This document shows, piece after piece, positions 11,201 to 17,200 of a DNA stretch of 19,003 nt. Under the pieces are notes generated by a model. That model saw only the letters and a program-made list of their open reading frames with translations, made no database searches and was not told where the DNA came from. The first letter of the stretch is position 1, and each line of letters begins with the position of its first letter. The position numbers and the translations under genes were made by a program. Origin of the DNA: Bdellovibrio sp. (GTDB taxonomy: Bacteria; Bdellovibrionota; Bdellovibrionia; Bdellovibrionales; UBA1609); contig RFKI01000219.1 of assembly GCA_003694355.1 (NCBI GenBank), positions 1-19,003 of the forward strand. The letters run 5' to 3'.

Positions 11201-14200
11201 CAGAAGTATCTGTGTAATTGCAGCCAATAAAGTCAGGCTCATTATCAACAAGAATTTTTACGAAACCGCTAGGCTTATCCCACTTAGCTGTGAAAGTCAC
11301 TGTTTCTCCAACACCTACGCTTCCATTCTTCGAGGCGTTTGCCTCAACCATTTTTAAGTCTGAGCCCATCACAATGTTAAAGAACCTTGACTGGTCCATT
11401 ATTGTTGTATTGTAATAAGTATTGTAACCTTTCTTTTTTGCTGTTATTGTGTAATTGCTGTAATTCATAAATATGCCGTGACCGATTAATAATTCTCTAA
11501 CTGTTAATCTTGGGATAACACCATTAACGTCAGAAACGCCCTGATTGCTGTAAGGCTCTGTGCTATTCACAAGAACAGTAATGCCATTAATGCCATTTCC
11601 TCCCGAGTCAGTTATGTTAGCATTAAAGTACCATTGTACAAGGAGAGAGGGAGGATTACCGCTGGAATCAAAGCCAAAGGCCCTGCTGTTCATGGTTGTG
11701 TTTATTAATTCATTCTGCCCTGCGCTTGACCCTTGAGAATATGTTAAGTTAGCGTTGATTGATGTTATTATGGAATTGATTATTCTTATTAAGTTGGAAT
11801 TAACAAAGTAAATGCCGTGCCTGTGCTGACCATTAGTGCTTATGTTGATATTTGAGAAGTTAAGATTATTGAGATTGTTCACAACAAGTCCGAATCCGTC
11901 CATTATTGTAACGTTGCTTAGATTGGCGTTTTGAGTGCTTATGAAAAGGCCGTTTGTGTTCGGGTTTGCTGTATAATAACCAATGTTATGGATAGTTGAA
12001 TCAGCAATCTTTACATTGCTGCCAGCTAATGCCCAGAACAGGTAATTGTTCTGCAGCAAAAAGTTTTGCACGCCGAAGAGCTCAGATCCGTTGATAATGT
12101 TTAATTCTCCGCCTGCTTGAACCTCAACCTTCCTGTCAATCGGGGCAGAGCCGTTGATGTACAGCGTGACATTTGACAATGTTAAGTTTCCTGTGCTTGT
12201 TACTGTGAGGTTTCCTGACAAATTAATAATGCGGTTTCTGCAAGTCAAATTCCTGCCAATGTTCCAGTCGCCCATAAAAGATGGGTCGCAGAAGTCAACA
12301 GTGAAGTTAATGCTGTCATTTCCTATATTGCCGTAAGTGTCATTGACGAATACTGTTAGGTTGTACTGGCCTTCTCCTGGCACGCTAAAGCTTGCTGGAA
12401 CTGTGCATCCTGGGATTGTTATGTTGTTTCCGTTGTTAAGGTTGTACCAGCATTTGTCTATTGAACCATCCATAGGATCAGCGCTGAAATTCAATGGCAG
12501 GCTTTCGTTGTAATTATAAACTATCTGTTTCGGTTCGACAAGTGTTACTGTCGGATTGTCTGTGTCTATGGAAATTGTCATTTCATCAGACTTAACGTTT
12601 TGTGCTAAGTCCCAGCAATACGCAGTAACGTTGTATTCCCCGTCTGCAGGGAAAGGAATAGTGTAATTAGCTGTTCCAAAAACGCTCCCGTCATTATTCA
12701 TATCATATGTTGTGACTGTGGCATTGTGGGTTATATTGCAGTTAACAGTGTAAGTGTTTGAGTAAAGCACTTCAAAAAGAATGCTTAGGTTGTTGTGGTT
12801 TGTCCCTGTTGGTGTGATTATTGAGACAGAAGGCTGGTCTGAGTCAACGCTAATAACACCTATGTTTGTGGAATTTTTTGTATTGTTTGCCATATCAACT
12901 GCTTCAACTTTAAAGTAAAAAGTGGTGTTTGATGGGAGTGGGTCAGTAGTGTAATTAAGCAGGGTAACACTATCATTAAGAATTCTCATCGGACCCTCGC
13001 AGAGTGCACTCAGGTCTTTCCCGTCATTAGGAGTACAGTTCCACCATATTTTATAATGGTCAATGCCACTTGGGGAATCACCGTTGTCTTCCCAAGTCAG
13101 GTTTACTTCGTTCGTGCCTTTAGCCCACCCAGGCGGATCAGAAGCGTTCGCTGAGAAAACGCTTAATGTAAAATCATTTGGTGCTGTGCTATCAAGCCAT
13201 ACCTTGACCTCTTTCTGCGTTGCTTCTGTGTTGTTCAGATAGTCTACTGAGAAGTAAGTGATGTTGTGCTGGCCGTCCCCACTAACAACAAGTGTGAATG
13301 GATATGGCCCGAAGTCTTGATTCCAGAGCCCGCCATTTTCTGAGTGGTTTGTGTAATAGCACCCAACGCCAGTAACTGATGAGTCATCATTGCAGTCAAT
13401 GTTTACGCTGACGGAAGGCTGAGAAAACCACACACCATCATTAGTGTAATCATCGCTTGAAACTGGCGCTGCTGAGTCAAAGTTGAAAAGTTCCGAACAA
13501 GTATTGTTTATGTTGCCTATATTGTCAGTAACAATTAATGATAGGTTTATGCCGTTAGAGTCAGGATCATCACTTAAGCCAGTTATAGAGAAGTCTCCAT
13601 CTAAATCAGAATTATCGTTTCCTGATTGGTCATAACTTGTGCCAGAAGGATGGTCCCAAGACCAGTCAATTGACTTCAGCCCAGAAGACTCGAATGATGA
13701 GCCTCTCGTGTCGTTCACGTATGAGAAAACATTTAGGCTGGAGCCAAGCTGGTCAAACTGATCGTACCAGTTTGGCAGATACCCAGGTAAGGGTATAAAC
13801 TGGTTAACTTGAATTACGCATTCTGGAGCCTTATTGTCAGCAGTCACGATGAATTGTGCTATTGACGAGTTTGCTCCTGCAGTGTCGTTGACCCAGCAGT
13901 AGATTGAATGGTTGTCGTTGTCAGGCCAGATGCTGTTGAATTCGCAGCTGAAATTAATAATTGGAGATGATTTTGGTTGTGTAGTGCATAGGTTGACTTG
14001 GTTTCCTGAAGTGTTGTCAGACTCATTATAGCATGCTAAAGTTAGAAGACCATTATTAATGTCATATGTGTCCACGCTTACATTTATAGGATCTCCTAAT
14101 CTAACAAAGTTATGCGTTGCTGTCTGGTAAGGAGTTGTAATTTTAGGGTTGAATATGACAGGAGGTGAATTCTGTATCCAGACAGTGTCATTATCCTGCG

Positions 14201-17200
14201 GACCGTACTCATAGCCATCATACCCTTTAACCCCACAAGTCACATTGTCACCTGCAACGCATCCTTGTGCTGAGCAGTCAAATGTGTTTAGTCCTGTGCC
14301 GTTGAACTGGAAAACATTGTTTTTTGTCCAGGTGAAGAACGCGCTAACACTGTCTCCGTCATTGTCCGGCGAATCTAAAGTGTAATCACAAGTTAAAAGC
14401 GATATAATGTCTGGAGTTTTGTTCGTAATGTTGACTAATGTCGGCATGGCAGGCTCATCGTTTTCTCTAAATGTTATTGTTTGAGTAACGTTCCAGTTTT
14501 GGTTATAAGCTTGGTCTTTTGCGTAATCCCTTGCCCAGACTTTAAAGCTGTAATCCTTGCCGTCAAGCGTGCTAACAGACAGGTTGCAAGTGCCTGTTGG
14601 ACTGGTGCTTGTATAAGGAATCTTTTGCATTGTCTTGTTTTCAGTTCCTCCGTCAGTGACATTTGTCCATTCCAGCATACAAGGATTGTCAAAGCCAAAA
14701 GACAAATTAAGATTGTCCAATAAGGACACATTAACAACAATTTTATTCCCGATAGTTCTTGCCCCATTAGTTGGCGTGGGAGCCTCAAATGTTATGCTTG
14801 GCGGTGTGTTGTCAAAAGTTAGGTTTATAGGATTGCTTGTTCCTGTGTTGTTAAGCGAATCATTCACTTTTATAGTTAGCTCATGATTTTCATTGCTAAA
14901 GCCAGAATCCTCTTTAATAGTAATAATTCCATAACATACATAACCTATTATAAAATTAGTAATATTTACATTAGAATAATTTATGGAGTTATTAGTTCCA
15001 TCAATCAACACTTGGCATTTTTTCCCAAGAGTAAAATTAACGCCTGAGCTATCATTAAGTCTAGCGAAGATAGTTATGTTTGTCGCGTTATGCCAGACAT
15101 CATTATCAGAAGGGCTTATAATTGTGATTGTTGGAGGTGTATTATCAATGTAAAAAGTCAGGTTGTCACTTTCTCCTGTGTTTCCAGCGCGGTCAGTAAC
15201 ATTAACCCTGATTTTGTGCGTGCCGTCTGTTAAGCCAGAAAAGCTTATTTGGCCTTTGCATTGTCTAGTGTCATTGTAATAAGTTAAGGAGCCAACATAG
15301 CCGCTTGGATTGTTGTCAATGGTGATTACGCAAGCACTATTATTCTCAATTCCTGAATAAGTATCAGACACATTAACAATAATGCTAACAGGAACACTAT
15401 TCTTGAACCAAGACTGATTAGCGGGTTTGTCCCATGTCAGCACAGGACTCTCCTGGTCAATCATAAAAGTAGAAAAAGAATTAACTGGAGTTCCGTCTTT
15501 GTTCAAGTAATTGCTCCCATTCAGGTTTGTTGCGTTGAAGTAGACCCTGTAAGTGCCGTTCTGATAGCCTGGTTTAACATCCCATTTATTATTGAAAGGA
15601 ATGCTTAAATCGTAATTATTGTTCGGCGGCTGAAGCAGCCTTGCTTTAGTGCCGTCAGCAGAGCCGTTGACAACTGGCTGCCCGAAAGGAATCCAAGTGC
15701 CTGAATTGTTGTATTCGACGCCCATTAGAATGTATGCTGTTGAATTAGTGTTAAGATCGTCATTCTGAACGTAAGATGCCCCGCTGGTAAGATTAACAAA
15801 GTCTCCTGTCTTGTAGTATTGTTTTTCTGTTTGTATATGCGTGCTTAGATTGATGTACATCCTAAAATATTGGTCTGAAGAATTTATTACTGTGCCAGTC
15901 GAGTCGTTAGCATAAACTCTGTAAGTGTAGGTTCCATTAATGTAGTTTGTGTAATTATTTAAAACCCAAACCTCTGGGTCAGGATTTATTGTGCCGTCCA
16001 TTGTTATTACAGCAAAGTTGTTGTTCGGGTCGGTTATGTTAACCCAGACAGTGTCAATATCGCCTGGCCCGTCAGGGTCAATGACTCTTGCTGTTATCGT
16101 AACGTTCTCGCCGAAGCCCTGGTCAATCGCAGATGTTGAGCCAACATAAGCCTCCTTGTACAGCCTGATATTAACATACATACTCCTGTTAATCTCCTCT
16201 ATGTGCGTGTTGTCAATATAGTCTGGGTGCGTCGTGAAGAAAGTGTGGTTTGTGAAATTAGTCCTTGAAGCAGGGTATTGTATGAACTGCGTGACATTCC
16301 TCTTGCTTGTATGCCCAAAAGCATCAGTCATCCAGCTCGTCCACAATTCTGTTAAGTCCTTATCATAAACAGTTATGTTAGCGTTCTGAACAGGCATATT
16401 AGAAGTATTGGTCACATTTCCAAAAACCCACCAGCCAACGTGGACTTCGCCACCAGACACTGCTGTTTGGTCTAATTCGCTGACATTAAATGTTACGTTA
16501 AGGAGAGTTGTTTTTCCTGTCGAAGCAGCGCTAACGTCAGGAGCCTCCACTGCATTTAGGAGTGTATCAACTAAGAACGTTGAATCAGTTGATCCTTCAA
16601 CACGAAAGGAATAGCTTGTTGATCCAAGTATTGTTGTGAAGTTTGAGTTGTTAATATAATTGTTTGTGGAATCAATTATTTGTAAGGCTGGACTTGATGT
16701 GCTTTTAGTTAACACTCTTGAAAAGGTTATATTATTATTGTCAGAAGAAGATTCAATATAAATGCCTGGTGTGTTTGGTGCGTCCGTCGTGATCTCATTA
16801 AGTGATTGAACAGTGTTGATTGACGTAAGAGATATCCTGACACCATAACTAGAAGAGCCATTTGTAAATATTTTATTACTGGTAATATTAGTATTGTCAG
16901 AACCGCTATGTATGTATACTCCAGGGCTGCTTGTTCCTGTAGTATTGATTATGTTACCCAAAAGAAGATTCTGATCTCCATTATTATCAATATAAATACC
17001 ATATTTGTTGTTATTCCCCTTTGTTGTAATATTGTTATTAACGATTGAAATACCATCTCCTTCATCAATGAATATTCCCTGAGCGTTCTGAGTAATAACA
17101 GTGTTATTGTAAAATAACATATTCCTCATAACAAAAGTAGATCCTGTAAAGTAGTGTATTCCTTTAGAATCCAAACCAAAGGTTTTTATTAAAGTTGAGT

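Noticed and set aside
14474..14788. Minus-strand open stretch of 104 codons in another frame
   Set aside because: Offset frame inside the Ig run; its composition is a frame-shifted copy of Asn/Thr codons, and the main frame is uninterrupted there.
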